In this document: one piece after another, positions 20,213 to 26,959 of the stretch
Position numbering within the stretch: position 1 is the stretch's first letter
Layout: the number at the start of each line of letters is the position of its first letter
Source of the DNA: SHVZ01 sp041906305
GTDB taxonomy: Bacteria > Pseudomonadota > Alphaproteobacteria > SHVZ01
Assembly: GCA_041906305.1 (NCBI GenBank)
Contig: JAYRJL010000002.1
Coordinates: forward strand, 186,001 to 250,000
DNA length: 64,000 bases
Direction of reading: 5' to 3'
The notes under the pieces: generated by a model
Databases searched by the model: none
What the model saw: the letters and a program-made list of their open reading frames with translations, nothing else
Told to the model about the DNA's origin: nothing
Position numbers and translations under genes: made by a program

Positions 20213-20323
20213 TGGGGTGAACCCTTCTCTTGGTTGTTGGAGCCCTCTCTTGGGAGGATGGGCTCGTGGACGGCCGGGCAAGACGACCGTTAACGGAAGT
20301 GGTCGCTCGCCGTTGCGAGAACA

Positions 20324-20351
20324 AGGGTACACCCGTCCGACGGACGGTCAA
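20324..20351 (-). promoter_or_regulatory. Candidate hfq promoter with an embedded palindrome
   Basis: On the minus strand TTGACC and TACCCT are separated by 16 bases, about 110 bases before the hfq ATG. The -35 is good and the -10 weak. A perfect inverted repeat with 7-base arms (CCGTCCG/CGGACGG around one base, 20333-20347) covers the spacer and the edge of the -35, where an operator could lie. Confidence 0.35.
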
Positions 20352-20406
20352 CGCCTTCGTCCTCAACGGAAATTATGATTAATCTTCAAAATATTATGAA
20401 CAATTC

Positions 20407-20433
20407 TTAAAAATACAAATCAGCCTCAGGCTG
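20407..20433 (-). terminator. Rho-independent terminator of dat, stop codon in the loop
   Basis: On the minus strand CAGCC-TGA-GGCTG forms a 5-base stem whose loop is the dat stop codon, followed by ATTTGTATTTTTAAG. The stem is short but GC-rich and the U-tract good. It would separate dat from hfq transcription. Confidence 0.5.
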
Positions 20434-21286
20434 TAGCCCCTTCGCCTGACATGTATTGTTCGTAGGCGTGGCGAAGCCGGAGCGTGAACGAGCCGGCCTT
20501 CCCGTTGCCGATCACCTGGCTGTCGACCTGGGTCACCGGAGTGACGAACGAGGTCGCGCTCGAGATGAAGGCCTCCCTGGCTTTCCGGGCTTCATCGACT
20601 GAGAAGGCGCGCTCGACGAAGCGGAGCCCCTCCCGCTCGGCCAGCTTGAGGATCGTCAGTCGGGTGATGCCGTTCAGGATCTCGTTGCTGGCGGCCCGCG
20701 TCACCAGCTCGCCGTCCTGGGTGATGATCCACGCATTGGTCGAGGTGCCTTCGGTCACCTGGCCGTCGCGAACCTGCCAGGCCTCGAAGGCGCCGGACTC
20801 CCTCGCCTTCTGCTTTCCCAGAACGTTCGGAAGCAGCGCCACCGTCTTGATGTCACAGCGCTCCCAGCGGATGTCGGGAATGGTGATGATCTTCACGCCG
20901 TCCTCGACCGCCTTCTGGCCGGGCATCGCCAAGCGCTTGGCGGTCACCACCAGAGCCGGCGTGGCGTTCTTCGGGAACGGATGATCCCGCCGGGCAACGC
21001 CGCGGGTCACCTGCATGTAGACGAGGCCGTTCTTCAGGCGATTGCGCCTGACCACCTCGCGCATCACCACCTTGAGCGCCGGCCGGGCCATCGGCGCCGC
21101 GATCCGAAGCTCACGCAGCGAGCGGTCGAGGCGATCGAGATGCGGCTCCTCGTCGATGAGCTTGCCTCCGATCACCGCCGCGACCTCGTAGACGCCGTCG
21201 GCGAACTGGTACCCGCGGTCCTCGACATGGACCATGGCGTCGTTGTGCGGAACGTAGCGGCCGTTGACATAGGCGATGCGGGACAT
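20426..21286 (-). CDS. dat: D-amino-acid transaminase
   Basis: A 286-residue PLP-dependent fold-IV aminotransferase, the usual length. It moves an amino group between D-amino acids and 2-oxo acids, supplying D-Glu or D-Ala for peptidoglycan. Features include YVNGRYVPHNDAMVHVEDRG at the N-terminus, the PLP lysine in TVALLPNVLGKQKARESGA near residue 145, and the cofactor loop EGTSTNAWI near 175. Branched-chain aminotransferase or aminodeoxychorismate lyase are the alternatives, but the context beside hfq-hflX is the standard place for dat. The ATG at 21286 was chosen for homology; an upstream in-frame start adds 17 unlike residues. Confidence 0.9.
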   Translation of the reverse strand: MSRIAYVNGRYVPHNDAMVHVEDRGYQFADGVYEVAAVIGGKLIDEEPHLDRLDRSLRELRIAAPMARPALKVVMREVVRRNRLKNGLVYMQVTRGVARRDHPFPKNATPALVVTAKRLAMPGQKAVEDGVKIITIPDIRWERCDIKTVALLPNVLGKQKARESGAFEAWQVRDGQVTEGTSTNAWIITQDGELVTRAASNEILNGITRLTILKLAEREGLRFVERAFSVDEARKAREAFISSATSFVTPVTQVDSQVIGNGKAGSFTLRLRHAYEQYMSGEGATA

Positions 21287-21338
21287 GCGAGCTCTCCTTG
21301 GCGGAGAGAAAGTGGCGCCGACCGGAGAGGCGGTCAAG

Positions 21339-21370
21339 CGCGGCAGCCGTCGTGCGACGACGCTGCCGCG
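21339..21370. terminator. Stem-loop downstream of the first TRDLN protein
   Basis: An inverted repeat of 8 plus 6 base pairs with one bulged base and a three-base loop starts 12 bases after the stop at 21383. It lacks a clear T-tract on the minus strand. It may end transcription or stabilise the 3' end. Confidence 0.35.
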
Positions 21371-21382
21371 CCGGGCCTCTGC

Positions 21383-22690
21383 CTAGTTCGTGCCGATGCC
21401 GACGCTCACGCCGACGCCGACATTCGCGCCCACGCCTCCGACCCCGGCACTGCCGGACCCGCCGACGCTGACGCCGACATTGGCTCCCGCCCCGGACGTG
21501 CCGCCGGTCGCGCTGCCTCCGGTTCCCGCCCCGACACTGACGCCGACGTTGGCCCCGGATCCGGACGTGCCCCCAGTCGAGCTTCCACTGGTCGAGCTGC
21601 CACCGGTCGAGCTGCCACCCGTCACGTTGCCGCCGGTCCCAGCGCCGACGCTGACGCCTGCCCCGATGCCGCCGGAGCCGCCCGCGCCGACCCCTGCCCC
21701 AACGCCGGCGCTGACGCCGGCATTCCCACCGGCGCCGGTTCCACCCGCAGAGCCCCCGCCGACGCCGGCGCTGGCGCCCGCACCGATGCTCGCGCTTTCG
21801 GACCCGGCGCCAACCGAAGCGCCGATCCCGGTGTCAACTCCTGCAGACGTGCCGCCGGAAGCCGCGCCGCCGGCATTCGCGCCCACGTTCAGCCCGAGGG
21901 AGGTTGCCGGGCTGGCGCCCGCGCCCGCGGTGCCGCCTGTGCCTGCGTTCGCGTTCACGGCCGCGCCCAGGCTCGCCGGGGTCGATCCGACGGAACTGCC
22001 CGCCGTGGCGCCGATGGCGGCCGACAGGGCGGCATTGTTGAGATCGCGCGTGACCGCAGCTTCGGACGCGTTCTGGTCGATCCGTCCGGTCGCCGAGACG
22101 TTGGCGCCGAGACCCGTGGAGGTGCCCGAACCGGTGGTCGTGCCGGCGTTTGCCGTCGCCGAGACGGTTGCGCCGGTGCTTATTCCGCTACCGCCCGTCG
22201 TGCCGCCCGAGGCATCGACGGTCGTACCGATGCCGGCGTTGACGCCGGTCCCGCCGGCATTGGCATTCACGTCGGCATCGACGCCGACATTGATCGCAAC
22301 GCCGGTTCCCGTCCCTCCGCTACCGCCGGTACCACCGGAGCCCCCGGTGCCCGAGCCGCCCGTGGCTTCGGATCCGGTTCCAGACCCCGTTTCGCCGGAG
22401 CCTGTGCCACCCGTGCCCGTGCCACCGGTGCCGGTACCGCCTGTCCCCGTCCCGCCGGTGCCTGTCCCCGCCGAACCTGTCCCCCCGGTCCCCGTGCCGG
22501 GCCCACCCGCGACGATCCCGCCGGAACCCGTTCCGCCGCCGGCCGGGTTGCCAGGGGTTGCGGCGGAGATGTGCGCCGTCGTGTGGTCCATGCAGGTGAG
22601 CGTCCTGCAGCTCTTGTCTTGGGCCTGGGCCGAGTAGCCGAGGCTCAATGCAGCAATCGCAGTACTGACGAGTAGAGTTGGCTTCACCAT
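21383..22690 (-). CDS. Secreted glycine-rich low-complexity protein with TRDLN motif (1 of 3)
   Basis: A 435-residue protein I cannot name. A signal peptide (LLVSTAIAALSLGYSAQA) ends near residue 23. The mature start has a C-x4-C pair (CRTLTC, residues 28-33) and is followed by GTG/GGT repeats to about residue 130. The rest is built of imperfect Gly-Ala-Val-Ser units such as GANVGVSVGAGTGG. One non-repetitive island, SEAAVTRDLN at residues 209-218, interrupts the repeats and recurs in the next two proteins. There is no transmembrane segment besides the signal. A GGGAGA ribosome site precedes the ATG. An extracellular or envelope structural role is possible but not shown. Confidence 0.75.
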   Translation of the reverse strand: MVKPTLLVSTAIAALSLGYSAQAQDKSCRTLTCMDHTTAHISAATPGNPAGGGTGSGGIVAGGPGTGTGGTGSAGTGTGGTGTGGTGTGGTGTGGTGSGETGSGTGSEATGGSGTGGSGGTGGSGGTGTGVAINVGVDADVNANAGGTGVNAGIGTTVDASGGTTGGSGISTGATVSATANAGTTTGSGTSTGLGANVSATGRIDQNASEAAVTRDLNNAALSAAIGATAGSSVGSTPASLGAAVNANAGTGGTAGAGASPATSLGLNVGANAGGAASGGTSAGVDTGIGASVGAGSESASIGAGASAGVGGGSAGGTGAGGNAGVSAGVGAGVGAGGSGGIGAGVSVGAGTGGNVTGGSSTGGSSTSGSSTGGTSGSGANVGVSVGAGTGGSATGGTSGAGANVGVSVGGSGSAGVGGVGANVGVGVSVGIGTN

Positions 22691-22994
22691 GACTGTCTCC
22701 CGGAGATGGAATCTGCTCACCTGCGGGGATAGTCACGATGGCGACTTGCCTCGGGACTGCACGGCTTGCAGCATGGAAGCAACAAGCCACCTCGAAATCG
22801 GCGGTTGCCGGGGCCCAGGATAATCACAGGTTAACCAAGTCTTCTGAGGGAACTACTCCGGGTTCGCGGTAACCGAGTGGTCGATACGGGAAGATCGTCC
22901 GCTGCGCGTGTGAATTCGTCCGTTCTCCAGCCCCTTCTCCAAAAGAAAACGCCCCGGCCGAAGCCGGGGCGTTCACACGAAGCGGGTGCGTGGA
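22691..22994. other. Intergenic region between TRDLN proteins 1 and 2
   Basis: This 304-base gap holds the ribosome site and presumed promoter of the gene ending at 21383, plus the terminator of the gene at 22995-24146. I found no further gene. The middle part (22741-22940) shows nothing recognisable. Confidence 0.5.
22941..22973 (-). terminator. Rho-independent terminator of TRDLN protein 2
   Basis: On the minus strand an 11-base stem (AACGCCCCGGC with its complement) closes a TTCG tetraloop and is followed by TTTTCTTTT. It lies 22 bases after the stop at 22995. It is a textbook intrinsic terminator. Confidence 0.88.
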
Positions 22995-24146
22995 CTAGCG
23001 CGTCACGCCGCCAGTCACGCCGACCGAGGTGCCGACATTGCCCGTCACGCCGCCGACCGTGGCGCCGACGCCGGTGGTTGCGCCGACATTGGCGTTGGTG
23101 CCTGAGCCGGAGGTCGAGCCTCCGACGGTCGCGCCGCCATTGGCGCCGACGCTAGTGCCGCCGGAAGCCGTGCCGCTGCCCGAGCCGGTACCGGTGGCCC
23201 CCGACGAGGTCCCGCCGACACCGGCGGTCGCCCCGGCGCTGCCCGATGTGCTGCCACCCGTGCTGCCGCCTGTCACGCCGGCCGAAACGCCGACATTGCC
23301 GCCGGTCCCGACACCTGCGCTCACGCTGCCGCCGGCTCCCGTCGTGCCGCCCGAGACGCTGCCCGAGGCGCTGCCGACATTGGCGCCGACACCGACATTG
23401 CTGCCGCCCCCGGAGGCCCCGATCGCGACGCCGCCGGTCGCGCTGCCGGCGCCGATCGAGCCGCCCACGTTGGCGCCGTTCGGCGTGAGGTTGACGTTGG
23501 TGGACGTGTTCGCTGACGCATTGCCCCGCGAATTGCCGGTCGCGCCGATCGAGGCACCGACATTGGCGTTGGACGAGCGGCCGACATTGCCGGAGACGTT
23601 CGCGGCGCTGTTGAGGTTGAGGTCACGCGTGATGCTGGCCTCACTCTTGTTGAGAGCGATCCCGGCCGCGCTGTGGCTCGACGCGCTGCCGGCGACGGAG
23701 AGGCCGCGCTGCCCGTTCGAGCGCGAGGCATTGAGATCGCCCGACGCGGTCGTGGCATTCGAGCCGGTGACGTCGAGGCTCCGGCCGCGCGAACCCGTCG
23801 CCGCGACGCCGGCGTTGGTGTTGCTCGAGGCCGAGCCGGTGGCCGCCAGGTTCTTGCCGCCGCTCGAACGCGTGGCATTCAGGTTGCCCGAGGCGTTGGT
23901 GGTGTTCGAGCCGGTCACATTCACATTGCGACCGCGCGAGCCGGTGACCGTCGCATTGGCATTGGTGCTGCTCGCGGCCGACTTGCTCAGCGACAGGCTC
24001 TTGTTGCCGTTCGAGCGCGATGCGTTGAGGTCGCTCGACGCGCTGGTCGAGTTGCTCGCGTTCGCATTCACCGAGTTCTCGGCGAAGACGGGGCCGGCGC
24101 CCAGCGCGACCAGAGCCGTCGTGACCAGAAGGAATTTCTTGCTCAT
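22995..24146 (-). CDS. Secreted Asn/Ser/Gly-rich repeat protein with TRDLN motif (2 of 3)
   Basis: A 383-residue unrecognised protein. The signal peptide (FLLVTTALVALGAGPVFA) ends near residue 22. Residues 39 to about 165 hold a 49-residue repeat in two full copies and a partial third: DLNASRSNG at 39, NLNATRSSG at 88 and DLNASRSNG at 137, with TGSRGR repeated at 68 and 117. The motif SEASITRDLN follows at residues 168-177, then a Gly/Ser/Val-rich region to the end that resembles the tail of the neighbouring protein (for example VGVGANVGSA). No cysteine is visible. A strong ribosome site (GAGGAGA) precedes the ATG. A surface or matrix protein is a guess only. Confidence 0.78.
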   Translation of the reverse strand: MSKKFLLVTTALVALGAGPVFAENSVNANASNSTSASSDLNASRSNGNKSLSLSKSAASSTNANATVTGSRGRNVNVTGSNTTNASGNLNATRSSGGKNLAATGSASSNTNAGVAATGSRGRSLDVTGSNATTASGDLNASRSNGQRGLSVAGSASSHSAAGIALNKSEASITRDLNLNSAANVSGNVGRSSNANVGASIGATGNSRGNASANTSTNVNLTPNGANVGGSIGAGSATGGVAIGASGGGSNVGVGANVGSASGSVSGGTTGAGGSVSAGVGTGGNVGVSAGVTGGSTGGSTSGSAGATAGVGGTSSGATGTGSGSGTASGGTSVGANGGATVGGSTSGSGTNANVGATTGVGATVGGVTGNVGTSVGVTGGVTR

Positions 24147-24232
24147 CCCAATCTCCTCGTTTCAGGTCCGGCTTCAAGGTGCGGGCAACGTCCCCGCGCA
24201 CCGGAGCCGGCTTCGGTTTTCGTCAGAAAGGA

Positions 24233-24260
24233 ACACCCCGTGGCACTGCCAACGGGGTGT
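24233..24260 (-). terminator. Probable terminator of TRDLN protein 3
   Basis: A perfect 9-base stem (ACACCCCGT/ACGGGGTGT) with a 10-base loop lies 20 bases after the stop at 24281. On the minus strand it is followed by TCCTTTCTG, a weak U-tract. Confidence 0.5.
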
Positions 24261-24280
24261 CGATGACGTCATTTCAGCTG

Positions 24281-24970
24281 CTACTTGCTGGTGGAGGGGT
24301 TGTCGCCCCGGTTGCCCGGGCCGGTCGCACCGGCCTCGTCCGTCGGGATCGGCGACATGCCGGGGGCACGCTGGCTGCCCATGGTCGAGCCCATGGCCGC
24401 CCCGGAGTTCATCGGCGCCATCGCCGACTGCTGACCGGTCAACGCCTGGCGGTTCAGGTCCCGCGTCATGCCGACCTCGCGGTTGTTCATGTCGCGATAG
24501 GCCTTGCCGCGGTGGTTCGTCGAGGCGCTGGTCTTGTGCACCATCTTGTCGTGCGACTTGGCGCTCGACTTCGACGCCATCTTGCCGGTCGGGGTCATCG
24601 ACTTGTCGGCCTTCATCTCACCCGACTTCATGGCGCCGGTCTTGACCTCGCCGGTCGCGGCCTGGCCGGCAGCGATCTGGCCGGTCGTGGTCTTGCCGGA
24701 GGCGAGGTCGCGGCTCATCGGCTGGCGATTGAGCGTGGCCGCACCGCCGGTGGTCAGCGAACTCGCGGGCGGCTGCATCTTCTGCTGCTGCGCCATGGTC
24801 GGCGAAGTCGGCGCGGCAGGCGCCTGGGCGGCGCTGCCCGAGGACTTGGGCGAACCGTCCGTGCCGGCGCCGGCGGTCCCGGCCGCGCCGGTGCCGGTAC
24901 CCTGGGCAAAGGCCGGAGCGCCGGCGAGCGCGACGATCGCGGTGGTGATCATCAACAGTTTGCGGTTCAT
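24281..24970 (-). CDS. Secreted Lys/Met/Thr-rich protein with TRDLN motif (3 of 3)
   Basis: A 229-residue unrecognised protein. Its signal peptide (KLLMITTAIVALAGAPAFA, cleavage near residue 22) closely resembles those of the two neighbouring genes. A Gly/Ala/Ser-rich segment runs to residue 80, then a hydrophilic middle with repeated short units such as TGAMKSGEMKADKSM (residues 111-125) and HDKMVHKTS. An inner pair of related motifs, YRDMNN at 158 and GMTRDLN at 167-173, precedes a Met/Gly/Pro-rich tail. The ATG at 24970 has an AAGGAGAG ribosome site; an upstream start would spoil the signal peptide. Function unknown. Confidence 0.78.
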   Translation of the reverse strand: MNRKLLMITTAIVALAGAPAFAQGTGTGAAGTAGAGTDGSPKSSGSAAQAPAAPTSPTMAQQQKMQPPASSLTTGGAATLNRQPMSRDLASGKTTTGQIAAGQAATGEVKTGAMKSGEMKADKSMTPTGKMASKSSAKSHDKMVHKTSASTNHRGKAYRDMNNREVGMTRDLNRQALTGQQSAMAPMNSGAAMGSTMGSQRAPGMSPIPTDEAGATGPGNRGDNPSTSK

Positions 24971-25331
24971 TCTTCTCTCCTTGGTGTTCGCGGTTCCCAC
25001 AGGGGAGGGCAAACGGAGAAACCTCGGTTTCCCCGTGAGGGCAGCCCACGTGAGAGCTTGAATGGCCGCCGGTCCTTTCGAGAGCCGGCTGCGGCCTTCA
25101 CCGACCTTGAACGTCTGCCCTGGAGGCGAGTTGCGGCAGGTTGGGTCCAGAGAGGGAAAACCGCGATAAAGTGCTAAAAAACAACGATTCGTGCGCTAAT
25201 TTCGCGCCCTGGAGCCACGTCTCGCGGTATCGAATGCGGCATCGAACTATGAGACGCCCCGGTCGGTACCGCGCGTTGACAACCGGGAGCGACGCCCCTA
25301 TGTTCCGCCGCCTGTTTTCTCGGGGTTCGCC
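24971..25331. other. Divergent intergenic region before bL36
   Basis: These 361 bases separate the minus-strand TRDLN gene from the plus-strand bL36 gene. They contain the bL36 promoter (25276-25304) and, presumably, the divergent promoter. A short AT-rich patch lies at 25165-25200. Open frames here overlap the promoter and look spurious. Confidence 0.5.
25276..25304 (+). promoter_or_regulatory. Sigma-70-type promoter of the bL36 gene
   Basis: TTGACA (25276-25281) is a perfect -35, followed after 17 bases by TATGTT (25299-25304). The -10 ends 27 bases before the bL36 ATG, which fits a short leader. Confidence 0.65.
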
Positions 25332-25457
25332 ATGAAAGTCGTGAATTCGCTCAAGTCGATGAAGGGCCGGCACAAGAACTGCCGCATCGTCCGCCGCAAG
25401 GGCCGGGTCTACGTCATCAACAAGACCAACCCGCGCTTCAAGGCCCGCCAGGGCTGA
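25332..25457 (+). CDS. rpmJ: Ribosomal protein bL36 (41-residue form, YkgO type)
   Basis: A 41-residue ribosomal protein of the large subunit that begins KVVNSLKSMKGRHKNCRIVRR after the initiator Met (written here with a gap after KSMKG for reading) and ends in NKTNPRFKARQG. Only one of the zinc-ribbon cysteines is present, so it is the zinc-independent (C-minus) type, as is usual in alphaproteobacteria. It has its own strong promoter and stands apart from the ribosomal protein operons. The gene downstream starts 33 bases later on the same strand. Confidence 0.95.
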   Translation: MKVVNSLKSMKGRHKNCRIVRRKGRVYVINKTNPRFKARQG

Positions 25458-25490
25458 GCCCTCCGGTCACGCCCGTCTATTGAGCCGGGC

Positions 25491-26492
25491 GTGATCCTCG
25501 CTACCGACATCGATTTCGATCGCGACGGCAAGCAGGTCTCCGCCGTCCGCGTGCCCATGCAACGTGAAAGCGGCGCCGACGGCGCGCTTCTCGTGCCCCT
25601 CGCTGTCATCCGCAACGGCGACGGCCCCACGCTCCTCGTCACCGCCGGCAATCACGGCGACGAGTACGAAGGCCAAGTCGCGGCCGCCGGATTGGTCCGT
25701 GCGCTCGATCCCAAGTCGATCCGCGGGCGGGTCATCATCGCCCCTGCCCTCAATCTGCCGGCGGCGACGTCAGGCCGGCGCACTTCGCCCATCGACGGCG
25801 GCAACCTCAATCGCAGCTTCCCCGGCGACGCGCTGGGCGGGCCGACCGCAAAGATCGCCGCCTTCGTCGACTCGCAGCTGCTGCCACGCGCCGACCTGGC
25901 GATCGACCTTCATTCGGGCGGCACGGTCTTCGACTACGTGAACTGCCTGTTTGCGAGCGAGCATCCGGTCGCGGACGTCCGTCGTCGCACGCGCCAGGCG
26001 ATGGATGCGTTCGGCGTGGATTGGTGCATCACCAAACCGTTCCGGGAAGACGAGTCCACGATGCTGGGATCGGCGGCGCGTCTGGGTGTCCCCTATCTCT
26101 CGACCGAACTTCGCGGCATGGGCACGGTCAGCGCCGACGCGCTCGGGCTGGCCGAGACCGGGGTGTCCGGCCTGCTTTCGGTGCTGGGGATTCTGCCGCA
26201 GAAGAACAGGCCGGCCGCAACAAGGCCGCGCTGGCTGCGCTTTCGCGACGGCAGCCTTTTTCCGGTCGCGCCTGAGAGTGGCGTGTTCGAGGCGCGCTGC
26301 GCCCTCGGACAGGACGTGTCGGCGGGCGACCTTTGCGGACTCGTCCACGTCGTCGAGCGCCCCGACAGGGCACCGATCGAGATCCGATTCCGGGATTCAG
26401 GCGTGGTGGTTGGCCTTCGTCATATCGCGCGGGTCGCGGCCGGCGACGATCTCGCACATGTCGCCCAGGCCGGACCCGAGATCGCGGCCTGA
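25491..26492 (+). CDS. Succinylglutamate desuccinylase/aspartoacylase family protein
   Basis: A 333-residue zinc-dependent deacylase of the M14-like AstE/aspartoacylase family. The first two zinc ligands are in AGNHGDEYEGQ near residue 53 and the third in AIDLHSGG near 143. The NLNRSFPG motif near 108 is also conserved. The closest type I recognise is the N-alpha-acetyl-L-2,4-diaminobutyrate deacetylase (DoeB) group, but the ectoine genes are absent here, so the substrate is open. The start is GTG. Confidence 0.85.
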   Translation: MILATDIDFDRDGKQVSAVRVPMQRESGADGALLVPLAVIRNGDGPTLLVTAGNHGDEYEGQVAAAGLVRALDPKSIRGRVIIAPALNLPAATSGRRTSPIDGGNLNRSFPGDALGGPTAKIAAFVDSQLLPRADLAIDLHSGGTVFDYVNCLFASEHPVADVRRRTRQAMDAFGVDWCITKPFREDESTMLGSAARLGVPYLSTELRGMGTVSADALGLAETGVSGLLSVLGILPQKNRPAATRPRWLRFRDGSLFPVAPESGVFEARCALGQDVSAGDLCGLVHVVERPDRAPIEIRFRDSGVVVGLRHIARVAAGDDLAHVAQAGPEIAA

Positions 26493-26508
26493 GACGTCCA
26501 GTCCGTTC

Positions 26509-26802
26509 TTAGTGGAACAGGCCCTGCAGCTTCTGCGGCGCCAGGTTGGCGATGCTGAGGCTCTGTCCGGAAAGCTCCTCACGCGCCGAAAGCGCCGCTT
26601 CCTTCGCTGCCTTGGCATCGGTCGGAGCTTCCGACTCGTCGACCGACAAGGTCGCGAGCAGGCCGGAGTCGACCTTGACGCTCGGCGTATCCTGCGAGGA
26701 CGCTTCTTCGGACTTGGGCTCGGGCTTCGGCGGCGGGGACCGCTGAATGGTCTGCGCGGCCTGGGCCAGCTGGCTGGCGATGGTCGCAGTGATGTCGGCC
26801 AT
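26509..26802 (-). CDS. Small protein with a flagellin-like C-terminal motif
   Basis: A 97-residue hydrophilic protein with no signal peptide. After an Ala/Gln-rich N-terminus comes a Pro/Glu/Ser-rich linker (PPPKPEPKSEE, residues 24-34). The C-terminus SLSIANLAPQKLQGLFH resembles the extreme C-terminus of many alphaproteobacterial flagellins (ALSIANQAPQ-type). I do not recognise the family with certainty and no flagellar genes lie nearby. It converges with the deacylase gene and is divergent from glcD. Confidence 0.6.
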   Translation of the reverse strand: MADITATIASQLAQAAQTIQRSPPPKPEPKSEEASSQDTPSVKVDSGLLATLSVDESEAPTDAKAAKEAALSAREELSGQSLSIANLAPQKLQGLFH

Positions 26803-26959
26803 TTCTCTATCCCTTATGGACGGACGAGCGGCGCCTTTCTAGCGACTTGTGCATTTTACGCTCATTGTCCGTTCCTCGCAATGCTCCGGCTATGCGCGTG
26901 ATTTCGGCTTACGGGTGGCCCGATTTGACACCCGGCCGGCCCCTACCCAGGATTGCCCT

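Noticed and set aside
21390..22637. A 415-residue plus-strand Pro-rich open frame antisense to the first TRDLN protein
   Set aside because: Same cause: antisense of GGN/GCN-rich repeats. It lacks a signal sequence or any recognisable motif.
23029..24645. A 538-residue plus-strand open frame, proline/threonine/valine-rich, antisense to two TRDLN genes
   Set aside because: It is the reverse complement of Gly-rich repeats, which automatically gives Pro-rich codons without stops. It has no ribosome site and crosses two real genes with signal peptides and terminators.
25141..25335. A 64-residue plus-strand open frame just before bL36
   Set aside because: It covers the bL36 promoter and overlaps its start codon, has no ribosome site and no family resemblance.
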